DNA of 55,097 nucleotides from the NCBI GenBank assembly GCA_902597385.1, contig CACJXQ010000011.1, positions 1 to 55,097 on the forward strand. Reading direction: 5' to 3'. This document shows positions 42,304 through 51,372 of the stretch, in pieces (positions within the stretch are counted from its first letter, which is position 1; each line of letters begins with the position of its first letter). Source of the stretch: an uncultured Pseudomonadota bacterium (lineage in GTDB: Bacteria > Pseudomonadota > Gammaproteobacteria > Ga0077536). The position numbers were made by a program, and so were the translations under genes. Below the pieces are notes generated by a model that was given only the letters and a program-made list of their open reading frames with translations, ran no database searches and had not been told where the DNA came from.

Positions 42304-43651
42304 TCATTCCATCCTTCAACGATACCCCTTCACGTAAAAGTTCATCCCTAATATTATCCGCTGTTTCAAAATCTCTATCTCTTCTAGCCTTTTCTCTTTG
42401 TTTGATTTTCAATTCGATAAGTTCAACCAGTTCTCTATTGTCTTCGACAACTTCCGCCTCATCTTTTGTTCCTTGAAACAACCCCAGCAACTCTCCGCCG
42501 GCCTCTAGTTCAGATTTTAAACTCGACAACTTTTCGTTTGACTTTTCTGCACGAATCTCCTTTGCAATATCATGTAGTGATGCTATGGCATCGGAGGTAT
42601 TAAGATCGTTTGCTAAAGCTTTCTTTACTCTATTCGGCATCTGATTACTGGATTCTGATTCGATATGCGCTACGGAGTCCCAAACACGGTAAAGCCTCTT
42701 TAGACTTTTACTTGCACTCTTCAAACTTTTTTCACTCCAATCTAATGGCTGTCTATAGTGAGCGGCCAAGAGAGCATATCTTACTGCTTCTCCGGGATAT
42801 TTAACCAATAAATCTTTTATCAAAATCACATTACCGAGGGATTTCGACATCTTTCTCCCCTCGACAGTCAGGTGACCATTGTGCATCCAATGTGCGCAAA
42901 ATGAGCGACCATGGTTGTAGCATGTGCTCTGAGCTATTTCATTTTCATGATGAGGGAAAATTAAATCTGCGCCACCTCCATGAATATCCACATAATCACC
43001 AAAGAGATCATTAATCATGGCCGAACACTCAATATGCCAGCCGGGACGCCCATATCCCCAATCTGTTTCCCAACCAGGCTCGTTATCCCTCGAAGGTTTC
43101 CAAAGCACGAAGTCCGCTGGGTTTCTTTTGTAGGGAGCGACTTCTACCCTTGCACCAGCGATCATATCTTCTACATTTCTCCCTGCCAAATTTCCATAAT
43201 CCCGATATTTTTCGACTTCGAACAGAACGTGTCCGTCAACCACATATGCGAACCCGAGATCTACTAGTTGGGATATCATTTGTTTTATGGGACCTATATT
43301 ATCAGTGACACGAGGCTCAAAGTCTGGTGTAAGTACTCCTAGGGCCATAGTATCAGCCCGATATGCATCGATGTATTTATTGGTTATAAGTTCTATCGCT
43401 ACGCCATCAGCAGAAGCTTTAGCATTTATTTTATCGTCTACATCCGTGTAGTTTCGCGCATATATAACAGACTTATATTCCTCTTTAAGCAACCGATACA
43501 AAACATCAAAAATTACTGCCGGACGAGCGTTTCCTATGTGCGCATAGTTGTACACTGTAGGTCCACAGACATACATGCGGACCTCTAGCGGGTTTCTTGG
43601 TGTGAATTCTTCCAATTCGCCACTTAATGTATTCGTAAATTTCAGGACCAT
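42272..43651 (-). CDS. cysS: cysteinyl-tRNA synthetase
   Basis: 459 aa class I synthetase. HIGN (38-41) in place of HIGH, KMSKS at 267-271, zinc ligands Cys29, Cys209 and the HHENEIAQS stretch, and PGWHIECSAM are standard for CysRS. It charges tRNA-Cys in the cytoplasm. The leader contains a hairpin followed by seven U just upstream of the start (43672-43702), which could attenuate transcription. yidD overlaps its 3' end. Confidence 0.97.
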   Translation of the reverse strand: MVLKFTNTLSGELEEFTPRNPLEVRMYVCGPTVYNYAHIGNARPAVIFDVLYRLLKEEYKSVIYARNYTDVDDKINAKASADGVAIELITNKYIDAYRADTMALGVLTPDFEPRVTDNIGPIKQMISQLVDLGFAYVVDGHVLFEVEKYRDYGNLAGRNVEDMIAGARVEVAPYKRNPADFVLWKPSRDNEPGWETDWGYGRPGWHIECSAMINDLFGDYVDIHGGGADLIFPHHENEIAQSTCYNHGRSFCAHWMHNGHLTVEGRKMSKSLGNVILIKDLLVKYPGEAVRYALLAAHYRQPLDWSEKSLKSASKSLKRLYRVWDSVAHIESESSNQMPNRVKKALANDLNTSDAIASLHDIAKEIRAEKSNEKLSSLKSELEAGGELLGLFQGTKDEAEVVEDNRELVELIELKIKQREKARRDRDFETADNIRDELLREGVSLKDGMNGTEWFKNEP

Positions 43652-43671
43652 CGCTTCTATTTCTATCCGAT

Positions 43672-43702
43672 AAAAAAAGAGTAGAAAGCACCTGCTCTTT
43701 TT
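43672..43702 (-). promoter_or_regulatory. terminator-like hairpin in the cysS leader
   Basis: In the cysS transcript sense the arms are AAAAAGAG (43702-43695) and CTCTTTTT (43681-43674), with a 13-base loop in which a further AG/CT pair can close, followed by U-rich sequence down to 43672, 20 bases before the ATG. It looks like a short Rho-independent attenuator. On the other strand it is also followed by T-rich sequence, so it could terminate in either direction. Confidence 0.45.
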
Positions 43703-43899
43703 CTATTTTTTATAATAACCAATAAATTTCTGAGCGATATTATCTCACACAAAATTCAAAATATTGATATAAAGCTTAGAAAAAATGACATAAAATAGTT
43801 CCAATATAAAGATTTTTTGCTGCGCGCCGCCATTGATAAAAGCTATCAAAAAACGTAGCTTATGAGTTTTACGCGATTTTATGGTGAGGATATTTAGTC

Positions 43900-44376
43900 A
43901 TGACACAAAAAAGATTTTTTTTCGGAAAAAGAAGCAGTGTGGAAGAGGTAGAGGAAGGAACAACTTTTTCACCAAAATTCGACAAAGATGGTTTGATTCC
44001 GGTAGTCACCACTGAGGCCGATACTGGAACCTTGCTCATGCTAGGCTTTATGAATGAGGAGGCTCTCGGGCTGACTATAGAGACAAAGGAAGCACACTAT
44101 TGGAGTCGAAGCCGTAATATACTTTGGAAAAAAGGCCAAACAAGCGGCCTAATTCAACGCGTAGAGGAACTTAAAGTTGACGACGATCAGGACGCGCTTT
44201 GGCTGCGGGTTAAGGTGGGCGGATCGGGAGCTAGCTGCCACGTTGGTTATCACTCTTGCTTTTATAGAAGTCTTCCTTTAGGCAACGTAGCAAATGACTT
44301 AGTCTATACAGAAAGCGAGAAAACCTTCGATCCCAACGAAGTATATGGAGATGCTCCAAACCCAACGCAACTCTGA
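43900..44376 (+). CDS. hisI: phosphoribosyl-AMP cyclohydrolase
   Basis: 158 aa. [18 protein letters not shown] and [14 protein letters not shown] (Cys113, Cys120) are the HisI zinc and active-site motifs. The first zinc Cys of the usual DCD motif is Asp here (VDDDQD, 93-98), a substitution I associate with alphaproteobacterial HisI. It opens the adenine ring of PR-AMP in histidine synthesis. GAGGA precedes the ATG. It is a single rightward gene, divergent from cysS and convergent with gloB. Confidence 0.95.
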   Translation: MTQKRFFFGKRSSVEEVEEGTTFSPKFDKDGLIPVVTTEADTGTLLMLGFMNEEALGLTIETKEAHYWSRSRNILWKKGQTSGLIQRVEELKVDDDQDALWLRVKVGGSGASCHVGYHSCFYRSLPLGNVANDLVYTESEKTFDPNEVYGDAPNPTQL

Positions 44377-44396
44377 AACCTCACTTGGAAATTTCC

Positions 44397-45164
44397 TCAA
44401 AACGAATCCTTCATCTGCCGAATTTTAGCAAACACGCTCTCTGGCTCTCCGCCCAACATCCCTAGCCGTCTTTGAATCGAGTTTTCTTCTGCCCGGAGAA
44501 ACGGATTGGTGGATTTTTCAAGGCCTAAGGTCGTAGGAACAGTAGGCCTTAGCTCAGATCGTAACCCACGAACTTTCTCGATCCTTTTTTGAAGTGCATC
44601 ATTATCCGGTTCTATCGTGATGGCAAAGTCCGCGTTCGCCTCGGTATATTCATGTGCACAATAGATAACCGTCTCATCAGGAAGTTTCATAAGCTTTTGT
44701 AGACTAGACCACATTTGAGAGGCAGTGCCTTCAAAAAGCCTTCCACACCCCAAAGAAAAAATGGTATCTCCAACGAATAAGATACTGGCGTCGGCAAGGT
44801 AGTAAGCGATATGCCCACTTGTGTGGCCAGGAACACTAAACACCTCGATCTCTTGCCCTCCAAAAGAAAACTTTTCCTGATCATGGACACCTTTATCCAA
44901 ACCAGGAATCCGGGAGGCATCTTTTGCGGCTCCAACAACCTCACAGCCCCATTGTTCTTTTAACTCAGCGTTTCCTCCAGCATGATCAAAGTGGTGGTGA
45001 GTATTAAATATATGCGTCAGTTTCCAACCCTTATTCGACAACGCTTTATTAATTGCCGTCACTTCTGGAGTGTCTATGGCAGCAGTGAAACCAGACGACA
45101 CGTCATGCAAAAGAAAGCCGTAATTGTCCGACAAACAGGAAAACATACTAACTTCAACTGTCAT
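44397..45164 (-). CDS. gloB: hydroxyacylglutathione hydrolase (glyoxalase II)
   Basis: 255 aa metallo-beta-lactamase-fold enzyme. THHHFDH (55-61) binds the two metals; GHTSGHIAYYL, FVGDTIFSLGCGRLFEGT and CAHEYT complete the site. The C-terminal substrate-binding part RSELRPTVPTTLGLEKSTNPFLR is typical of glyoxalase II. It hydrolyses S-lactoylglutathione and related thioesters, in line with a glutathione-using organism that also has the GST at 18243. Confidence 0.96.
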   Translation of the reverse strand: MTVEVSMFSCLSDNYGFLLHDVSSGFTAAIDTPEVTAINKALSNKGWKLTHIFNTHHHFDHAGGNAELKEQWGCEVVGAAKDASRIPGLDKGVHDQEKFSFGGQEIEVFSVPGHTSGHIAYYLADASILFVGDTIFSLGCGRLFEGTASQMWSSLQKLMKLPDETVIYCAHEYTEANADFAITIEPDNDALQKRIEKVRGLRSELRPTVPTTLGLEKSTNPFLRAEENSIQRRLGMLGGEPESVFAKIRQMKDSF

Positions 45165-45289
45165 TTGAGGCTCCTAACAACAAATTAAAATGAATCAACA
45201 TAAAATTTTAACCACATTTTACCTAAACATGATAGATTTGGATTGCAAAAGTAGTCTAATAATCACTGAACCAAGCAAAGTCGACAATT

Positions 45290-46627
45290 ATGAAATCTAT
45301 ACTAATCCTTAACGCAACTGTCGTGAACGAAGGAGAACAGAAAGAATATGACGTTTTAATTGAGAAGGGAAAAATAGCGCGGATCGACAAAAATCTGCAA
45401 CACATTGCAGCAAACACTGTAATTGATGCGTCTAACCTACATCTAATGCCAGGCATGATAGATGATCAGGTACATTTTAGAGAACCGGGATTAACCCACA
45501 AAGCCGATATAGGTACCGAGTCTGCAGCGGCTGTAGCAGGAGGAACAACCAGTTTTATGGAGATGCCGAACGTCTCACCGCCGACTACCGATTCCGCTGC
45601 ACTGGAAAAAAAGTTTGAAATCGCCAAGAAAAAATCGCACGCCAATTTTTCTTTTTACTTAGGAGCTACTAATGACAATCTCGACGAGATTCTTTCAGTA
45701 GACACAAATTTGTGTTGTGGAATAAAAGTGTTTATGGGAGCCTCAACCGGGAACCTGCTTGTAGATAACATAAAATCACTTGAAAAAATATTTAACCAAG
45801 CTCCCATTCTAGTTGCCACACATTGCGAAGATAACCAAACTATCACTCAAAACTTTTCTGAAGCACGAAAACGCTATGGTAAAGATATACCTGTTACTGA
45901 GCACCCGATAATCAGAAGTGAGGAAGCGTGCTATCTATCCTCTTCCTTTGCAGTAGAGCTAGCGAAAAAGAATAATACTAATCTACATGTTCTCCATTTG
46001 ACCACAGAAAAAGAATTAGAGTTATTTTCCGATAACCCAATCACTTCCAAGAGAATTACCGCGGAAGCTTGCGTGCATCATTTATGGTTTTCTGAGGAGA
46101 GTTATCTCGACAAAGGGAGCCTCATTAAATGTAATCCAGCAATAAAAAAGACGACTGATCGGCAGGCTTTGCTAAATGCTGTCAACGCCGGAAAAATAGA
46201 TATAATCGCTACGGACCATGCGCCACACACTATCGAGGAAAAAGAGAAAGATTACTCTGAAAGCCCGGCAGGGATCCCATTAGTTCAACACGCTCTTCTC
46301 TCTCTTCTCGATCATTACCATAACGGCACCTTCAGCCTAGAGAAAATAGTGGAAATGATTTGCCACAACCCAGCAGTGCGATATTGTGTCAAAGATAGAG
46401 GTTTTATTCGTGAAGGCTATTTTGCCGACATAGTTTTGTTTGATCTCATGCAACCCACATCAGTATCAAAGACCAATCTTCTTTATAAATGTGGCTGGTC
46501 ACCCTTTGAGGGACATCAGTTTCGATCGAAAATATGCTCTACCTTCGTTAATGGTGTGCAAGCCTTTGACGGAGATCAGGTTGTGTCAGAGATGGGAAAC
46601 GCGAAAGCTATAGAATTTGAGCGATAA
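45290..46627 (+). CDS. dihydroorotase with variant metal motif
   Basis: 445 aa amidohydrolase. The usual HxH reads DDQVHFREPG (58-67), so the first metal His is Gln60 and only His62 remains, while Arg64, AVAGGTTSFMEMPN, HCEDNQT and ATDHAPH are kept. This matches the dihydroorotase subgroup common in Bacteroidetes and some proteobacteria; a genuine pyrimidine enzyme or an inactive PyrC-like partner are both possible. It closes or opens the dihydroorotate ring. There is no clear ribosome site before the ATG. It is convergent with the following hypothetical gene. Confidence 0.85.
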   Translation: MKSILILNATVVNEGEQKEYDVLIEKGKIARIDKNLQHIAANTVIDASNLHLMPGMIDDQVHFREPGLTHKADIGTESAAAVAGGTTSFMEMPNVSPPTTDSAALEKKFEIAKKKSHANFSFYLGATNDNLDEILSVDTNLCCGIKVFMGASTGNLLVDNIKSLEKIFNQAPILVATHCEDNQTITQNFSEARKRYGKDIPVTEHPIIRSEEACYLSSSFAVELAKKNNTNLHVLHLTTEKELELFSDNPITSKRITAEACVHHLWFSEESYLDKGSLIKCNPAIKKTTDRQALLNAVNAGKIDIIATDHAPHTIEEKEKDYSESPAGIPLVQHALLSLLDHYHNGTFSLEKIVEMICHNPAVRYCVKDRGFIREGYFADIVLFDLMQPTSVSKTNLLYKCGWSPFEGHQFRSKICSTFVNGVQAFDGDQVVSEMGNAKAIEFER

Positions 46628-46648
46628 CTTTTAATTCGTTTCCCAATT

Positions 46649-47272
46649 TTAGAGTCTTCTATCTATTCGTCCATATACGTTCTTTCTCGAATCCTTAATC
46701 TTAGATTCGTCCTCAAGGAACCTGTAGTTTTCCTCGATTAATTGGCTAATCTTAATAAAAGGCATATGGCTTTGTCTCAAGGCGTAAGGCCAATCATTTT
46801 TGCTGTCCGAACCTACTTTCGATCCCTGATTCGGATGAGAAAATTTAGATGTTGGGTTAAGAACCTGAAGGTTCAACGGCTTTCTCCTGCTTGCAATCAC
46901 CCTATCCAATGAATAAGGAATTGACTCCTTTTTGCTGTCTTGTGATGAAATTTTTCCGGGCGCGATTTTGTCGGATAAAACACCACCTGCTTTATCTATT
47001 GCCAAGCCCGCCGCTGCAAAAGCAGCACCCATAGGGCCACCAAAGAGGCTTCCTCCAGCCACCCGAATTCCTGGAGCAATATCATCGTTAGTTATTGCGC
47101 GGTAAATTCTCCCGACTATCGGGATGTGTTGCAGAGGATTGATCAGGTCGATAATGTCTCTAAAATTTAAACCGTCTTTCCCAAAAAGACTACTTTTAGC
47201 AGAAAAGCGCTCAGATTCTGCTTTCTCTGGCTCTCTAACTGAGACATCGCTTGTGATATTTTTAATATTCAT
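46649..47272 (-). CDS. conserved hypothetical protein
   Basis: 207 aa, not recognised as a named family. A central block INPLQHIPIVGRIYRAITND followed by a glycine/alanine-rich stretch GGSLFGGPMGAAFAAAGLAI (about 84-103) could touch a membrane; the C-terminal half is polar and probably partly disordered. I have the impression of similar proteins in alphaproteobacterial genomes, but cannot verify it. It stands alone on the minus strand, convergent with the dihydroorotase and divergent from the small coiled-coil gene. Confidence 0.6.
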   Translation of the reverse strand: MNIKNITSDVSVREPEKAESERFSAKSSLFGKDGLNFRDIIDLINPLQHIPIVGRIYRAITNDDIAPGIRVAGGSLFGGPMGAAFAAAGLAIDKAGGVLSDKIAPGKISSQDSKKESIPYSLDRVIASRRKPLNLQVLNPTSKFSHPNQGSKVGSDSKNDWPYALRQSHMPFIKISQLIEENYRFLEDESKIKDSRKNVYGRIDRRL

Positions 47273-47428
47273 GACCTAAAAGTAAGCAACTTCTGTGCCA
47301 TTTTTTTTAACTTAAAAAAACAACATCTTTTGCCAAAAAAGACTAGGGAGGACCTATACCGGTAAAATCTTGCCACCTTCAAGGAATTAACGTAAGTTTG
47401 TAGAAAAATAAATGGCTTGTCCAAATTC

Positions 47429-47710
47429 ATGCAATTTCAACTAAATAAAAACATTATCCTATTTGCTCTAATAACCCTCGCGCTTCCCACTAGCATGGTG
47501 TTTTCCGAGACAATAGAAGCGAAAGGCAGGATAAAGTGGGAGATGCTAAAAATCGAACAAAAGCGTCTTGAGTTGGAAGAAAAAAGGTTACGATTGGAAA
47601 TGACGAGACTGGAAATCGACGCTTGCGATCAAATATATGAAGCTGGTGGCGGCGAACGCATAGCCTGTGTGAAGAGGGCCATGCAACATCTCATCATTCC
47701 TAACCCGTAG
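47429..47710 (+). CDS. small exported coiled-coil protein
   Basis: 93 aa from ATG 47429; a TTG at 47417 adds four residues. A signal peptide (ILFALITLALPTSMVFS, cleavage near residue 20) is followed by a helical repeat rich in Glu, Lys and Leu (EQKRLELEEKRLRLEMTRLE), a likely coiled coil of about 35 residues, then two Cys (CDQIYEAGGGERIACV) that may form a disulfide. The family is unknown; it is probably periplasmic. No strong ribosome site is visible. Confidence 0.6.
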   Translation: MQFQLNKNIILFALITLALPTSMVFSETIEAKGRIKWEMLKIEQKRLELEEKRLRLEMTRLEIDACDQIYEAGGGERIACVKRAMQHLIIPNP

Positions 47711-47736
47711 CACGAACCCACCGTACAAGCGTAGGA

Positions 47737-49128
47737 TCACGTTGTCCTAAGCTTATTCCACGCGTTTAAGGCGGCCACTTTGTAAGCTTCTGCTAAAGTC
47801 GGAAAATTAAATATATTTTCCACAAAATAATCCACACCGCCTCCGAAACGCAAAACCGCTTGCCCAATATGAATTAGTTCCGACGCGCCTTCTCCAATGA
47901 TATGTGCTCCAAGCAACTCACGCTTTTCCTGACTGAAAATGAGTTTCAGGAACCCACAATCCGTGCCCATAATTTGACCTCTCGATGTTTCAGCAAATTT
48001 TGCAGAACCTACTACAAAATCTATTCCTAATTCTTCTACATCCGTTTGAGACATTCCACAAGTAGATATTTCAGGAACTGAATAAATTCCATAAGGATAA
48101 AATTCAGAAGGTTTGAAAATTTCCTCTCCGAAAGCATGACAAGCTGCAATACGTCCCTGAGCCATCGAAGTAGAAGCTAAAGCAGGAAAACCAACCACAT
48201 CTCCAACCGCATAGATGTTCGTTTTCTTAGTTTGAAAAGTATCCCTATTTACTGTAATTCTGCCTCGCGAATCGGCGGATAAGCCACAGTTTTTTAGACC
48301 TAAATCAGAAGTAGCCCCGACTCTTCCTGCCGCATATAAAACCATGCCAGTTTTGAGAATCTCCCCATTATCTAGAGCGACCCTTACGCCGTCCTCGCTT
48401 GCAGAGATAATATCCGTGAGTTTCCTACCAAGCCTAAAAGAAACACCTCGTGTTCGTAGTATGCTTGTAAATTCTGCAATGATTTCACGGTCAATGAATT
48501 CCAAATAGTTCTCGCGAGGATCAACTAGTGTGACCTCTCGCCCTAAAACGTTCAAAATAGAAGCATACTCTACACCAATAACGCCAGCACCGATCACGAC
48601 AACACTCTCTGGAATGTGGCTTAAAGATAAAAACTGATCACTATCGCAAACGAATCGGCCATCAAATTGTAACTCCTTCGGGCGATAACAATTTGTTCCC
48701 ACTGCGATAACAAATTTTTGAGCTTCAATCGTTTCCTTCACACCCTCCTCTGTAGTAATTTCCACCATATTCGGATCAAGAAACTTAGCGCTGCCACTGA
48801 CTAACTCGACATTATTTCTCGCAAATTGATCTTTTAATACCTCCATCTCTCTTTCTTGGGTCGCTTTCACTCTTCCATAAAGATCTTCTTCTGCTGCTGG
48901 ATAAACGACATTCGAGTAGAAATTCCTTTCCCTGAAGCCGGTAAGATTCAGTACAGTTTCCCTAATCGTTTTACTGGGAATCGTACCAGTATGAACGGAT
49001 ACACCACCAGGTTTTTGATTCTCTACAACCAACACTTTTTTCCCCAGTTTGGCTGCCTGAATGGCCGAACGTCTTCCTGACGGGCCACTCCCCAAAACCA
49101 CAAAGTCGTATGTTTTACCCAAACCCAT
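47737..49128 (-). CDS. sthA: soluble (Si-specific) pyridine nucleotide transhydrogenase
   Basis: 463 aa from the ATG at 49126-49128, chosen over an upstream ATG at 49173 because AGGAGG lies 4 bases before it. FAD loop GSGPSGRR (13-20), NAD loop GAGVIGVEYASIL and a C-terminal dimer domain place it with the pyridine nucleotide-disulfide reductases, but the redox Cys pair is replaced: GGVSVHTGTIPSK has Ser and Thr where lipoamide dehydrogenase has Cys. That loss is the mark of SthA. It moves hydride between NADPH and NAD+, useful for cells using NADPH-consuming oxygenases. Confidence 0.95.
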   Translation of the reverse strand: MGLGKTYDFVVLGSGPSGRRSAIQAAKLGKKVLVVENQKPGGVSVHTGTIPSKTIRETVLNLTGFRERNFYSNVVYPAAEEDLYGRVKATQEREMEVLKDQFARNNVELVSGSAKFLDPNMVEITTEEGVKETIEAQKFVIAVGTNCYRPKELQFDGRFVCDSDQFLSLSHIPESVVVIGAGVIGVEYASILNVLGREVTLVDPRENYLEFIDREIIAEFTSILRTRGVSFRLGRKLTDIISASEDGVRVALDNGEILKTGMVLYAAGRVGATSDLGLKNCGLSADSRGRITVNRDTFQTKKTNIYAVGDVVGFPALASTSMAQGRIAACHAFGEEIFKPSEFYPYGIYSVPEISTCGMSQTDVEELGIDFVVGSAKFAETSRGQIMGTDCGFLKLIFSQEKRELLGAHIIGEGASELIHIGQAVLRFGGGVDYFVENIFNFPTLAEAYKVAALNAWNKLRTT

Positions 49129-49245
49129 TTTCCCTCCTATAGTCCATGTATAAGCAATTTTCGATATACCCAACGCTCGTTTGTTCTCATAAGACTCGAA
49201 ATATATTAGTATTGAACGGCTTACTTACACGAAACCAAGACTGAA

Positions 49246-49258
49246 CCACCCTAGGTGG
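49246..49258. promoter_or_regulatory. short inverted repeat upstream of the 49.3 kb esterase
   Basis: CCACC and GGTGG with a 3-base centre CTA, 33 bases before the esterase start. It could be an operator; a 5-bp arm is short and may be chance. Confidence 0.2.
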
Positions 49259-49291
49259 CAATGCAAGAAAAAAATCACACTGGAGATACCT

Positions 49292-50218
49292 ATGGCACTT
49301 GACCAAACCACAGAAGCTTTTTTAAAAGGTTTAGCAGAGCAAGAAGGACCTGCTTTCCACGAACTTCCACCTGAAAAATGCCGAGAATTGTTTACCGGCC
49401 TATGCGTCAGCCTCCAAGGCGACGTAGTGTCAATGGATTCGGTAGCAAATCAGACCATTGATGGGCCTAATGGAGACATTCCTATCAGGATATATCACCC
49501 GAAAAAAACTCAAGAAAAACTTCCTTTGATAGTCTTATTTCACGGAGGAGGATGGGTCATCGGCGATTTAGAATCTCATGACAACATGTGCAGATACATT
49601 GCAAAGGCGTCTGAAGCAATTCTCGTAGCTGTTGATTACAGATTAGCACCTGAGAATAAATTTCCCTCGGGGGTCGATGACTGCATAGCTGCAACAGATT
49701 GGGTCTGCAAGCACGGTGCCGATTTAGGAGGAGACACGGGGAAAGTCGTGGTCACTGGCGATAGCGCGGGCGGCAATATGGCCGCAGTAGTGGCTCAACA
49801 GCTGAAAGGAAAAATTGCTCTACAGGTCTTAATCTATCCAGTGACAGACTTGACAGGTACTGATTATGCGTCAAGAGGTAAATTTGGAGGGGGCGAGTAT
49901 TTATTATCAATGGCGGATATGGAGTATTTTGGCGGTCACTACTCCAATAATCCAGAGGAGTTAGCAGGACCAAAAGCCTCTCCAATCACGCAAGCTGATC
50001 TCTCCGGTCTTGCCCCAGCGTTAACAATCACCGCCGGTTATGACCCTCTGGTCGATGAGGGAAAAGCTTATGCTGACAAACTTAAGGAAGCAGGAGTGAA
50101 ATCTGAGTACAAATGCTTTGAGGGTACTATTCATGGTTTCACTCTTTTCCCTGCGGCACTAACTTCCGCGCAGGAAGGACTGGACTTGATCGCGGATTAC
50201 ATAAAAAGGGAACTGTAA
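49292..50218 (+). CDS. alpha/beta hydrolase, HSL-type esterase/lipase
   Basis: 308 aa family IV esterase: HGGG 84-87, GDSAG with Ser158, Asp251 in AGYDPLVDEG and His281 in TIHGFTLFP, a complete triad. Helix and cap layout (VAVDYRLAPENKFP) are typical of HSL-type carboxylesterases. Together with the hydrolase at 469-1365 it could cleave esters or lactones produced by the Baeyer-Villiger monooxygenase; the link is inferred. TGGAGA is the ribosome site. It is convergent with the nuclease gene, with two hairpins in between. Confidence 0.93.
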   Translation: MALDQTTEAFLKGLAEQEGPAFHELPPEKCRELFTGLCVSLQGDVVSMDSVANQTIDGPNGDIPIRIYHPKKTQEKLPLIVLFHGGGWVIGDLESHDNMCRYIAKASEAILVAVDYRLAPENKFPSGVDDCIAATDWVCKHGADLGGDTGKVVVTGDSAGGNMAAVVAQQLKGKIALQVLIYPVTDLTGTDYASRGKFGGGEYLLSMADMEYFGGHYSNNPEELAGPKASPITQADLSGLAPALTITAGYDPLVDEGKAYADKLKEAGVKSEYKCFEGTIHGFTLFPAALTSAQEGLDLIADYIKREL

Positions 50219-50222
50219 AGCT

Positions 50223-50269
50223 AAGCGTACGCTTTAAGAGATTTATAGAGGCCTCGACACAGAGGCCTC
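50223..50269. terminator. two inverted repeats between convergent genes
   Basis: A 12-base perfect palindrome AAGCGTACGCTT (50223-50234) in the 24-base gap, then GAGGCCTC (50248-50255) repeated at 50262-50269 after a 6-base loop; this 8-mer is its own complement, so the repeat forms a GC-rich hairpin inside the last codons of the nuclease. No T-run follows. Probably a bidirectional 3'-end element for both genes. Confidence 0.45.
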
Positions 50270-51043
50270 ACACTCTCTCAGGAACTTACCATATTCACAT
50301 TTCTCGTCATGCTTTGGGCAACTTAAGCGAGAATCAAGTAATTTGCGAATCGCCATCAAAGTCGGTTCAATCCAACTACAATCCACAGAGTAATCTAACA
50401 GAGAAACCTTGAAATCCATTAGCGCCGCACCTTCTCTAAGGAATGGTGCTGAGGTAAATCTATCGGCATCACAATACAGAAAGTAGCCGATATTACTTAC
50501 TTCAAGACCCAGCCTCCTCAGAACCCAAACATACAGGTCCATTTGGCGCTTGTAGGCGTTTTTCCACCAACCACTTAGGGAAACAGATTTTCCTTTTGCT
50601 TTAGTAGAAGTGCTCTTGTAATCAACAACATGAAGCTCTTTTGTTTCTTTGTTAAACCAAACATCATCTAGTCCACCACCAATTTTTAAATTACTGGCCT
50701 CGTGAACCGTATTGAGTCTACCTTCCGCACCAAAATGCAAACTTTGAGTCCATAGAGTAAAGTTTTCGTGGCTATAAGGAATGAGATGACCTTTTCCAAG
50801 TCTATTCAAAAAGGGATGTGATATGCCTTTCTCTCGGCATTCGTCAAAATCTTTTTTCAGAAGCACGTCTGTGGCTTCATTGATATTAAAGCCTGGAATG
50901 GAGGGGAAATTAACTCCTTCGACTTGCTGCAGATAGAAACATGCCTCGCACTTTACGAAGTTTTCTATTCGGCTTCTACTAAGCTCGTAGGGAGCTGGAT
51001 GGGCGGGATTATATTTTCCGCGGTGGCGCTTGGGAAGGTTCAT
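50243..51043 (-). CDS. PD-(D/E)XK nuclease, RecB/Cas4 type
   Basis: 266 aa. The nuclease core reads GGGLDD (Asp126) then VVDYKS (Asp141, Lys143), with a RecB-type QMDLY (Gln167, Tyr171). Cys32 and Cys35 near the N-terminus and Cys242, Cys249, Cys258 near the C-terminus are placed like the iron-sulfur cluster ligands of Cas4/Dna2/AddB nucleases. No CRISPR array or cas genes are present. Its start overlaps the ABM gene stop by 4 bases, so it is translationally coupled. A DNA repair or phage-defence role is possible. Confidence 0.8.
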   Translation of the reverse strand: MNLPKRHRGKYNPAHPAPYELSRSRIENFVKCEACFYLQQVEGVNFPSIPGFNINEATDVLLKKDFDECREKGISHPFLNRLGKGHLIPYSHENFTLWTQSLHFGAEGRLNTVHEASNLKIGGGLDDVWFNKETKELHVVDYKSTSTKAKGKSVSLSGWWKNAYKRQMDLYVWVLRRLGLEVSNIGYFLYCDADRFTSAPFLREGAALMDFKVSLLDYSVDCSWIEPTLMAIRKLLDSRLSCPKHDEKCEYGKFLRECEASVSRPL

Positions 51044-51342
51044 ATAACAACTTCAAAACCCTCAAACTGGGGGTGGTCTAGATAAAGGCTTTTTCGGCTC
51101 GATGCACCTGAATGAGCTTTTCGGAAGGATTCTGATCGTGTCCAATTTTCAAAACTTGTCTGATCATCCCAAGTAGAATGAGACGAATATAAAGTGTGTT
51201 CGTCGGCACTTGCCCCTTTCAAAAGATGAAACCCCAGAAACCCCGGTACTTCACCCAGAAAGCTATCTCTAGTCTTCCAAACCTCTTCAAACTCCGCTTC
51301 GCAACCGGATTTAACCTTAAATCTATTCATTGCAATAAACAT
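51040..51342 (-). CDS. antibiotic biosynthesis monooxygenase (ABM) domain protein
   Basis: 100 aa single ABM domain, dimeric alpha-beta barrel: NRFKVKSGCEAEFEEVWKTR, EVPGFLGFHLLKG, YSSHSTWDDQTSFENWTRSE and FRKAHSG. The HmoA/HmoB/IsdG-like pattern (Trp at the domain end, conserved Phe-Arg-Lys-Ala-His) allows a heme-degrading or quinone-type role, but none is proven. It precedes and overlaps the nuclease gene. Confidence 0.85.
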   Translation of the reverse strand: MFIAMNRFKVKSGCEAEFEEVWKTRDSFLGEVPGFLGFHLLKGASADEHTLYSSHSTWDDQTSFENWTRSESFRKAHSGASSRKSLYLDHPQFEGFEVVI

Positions 51343-51372
51343 TTATTCTCTTCTTTTTAATTAACCTGCTAA

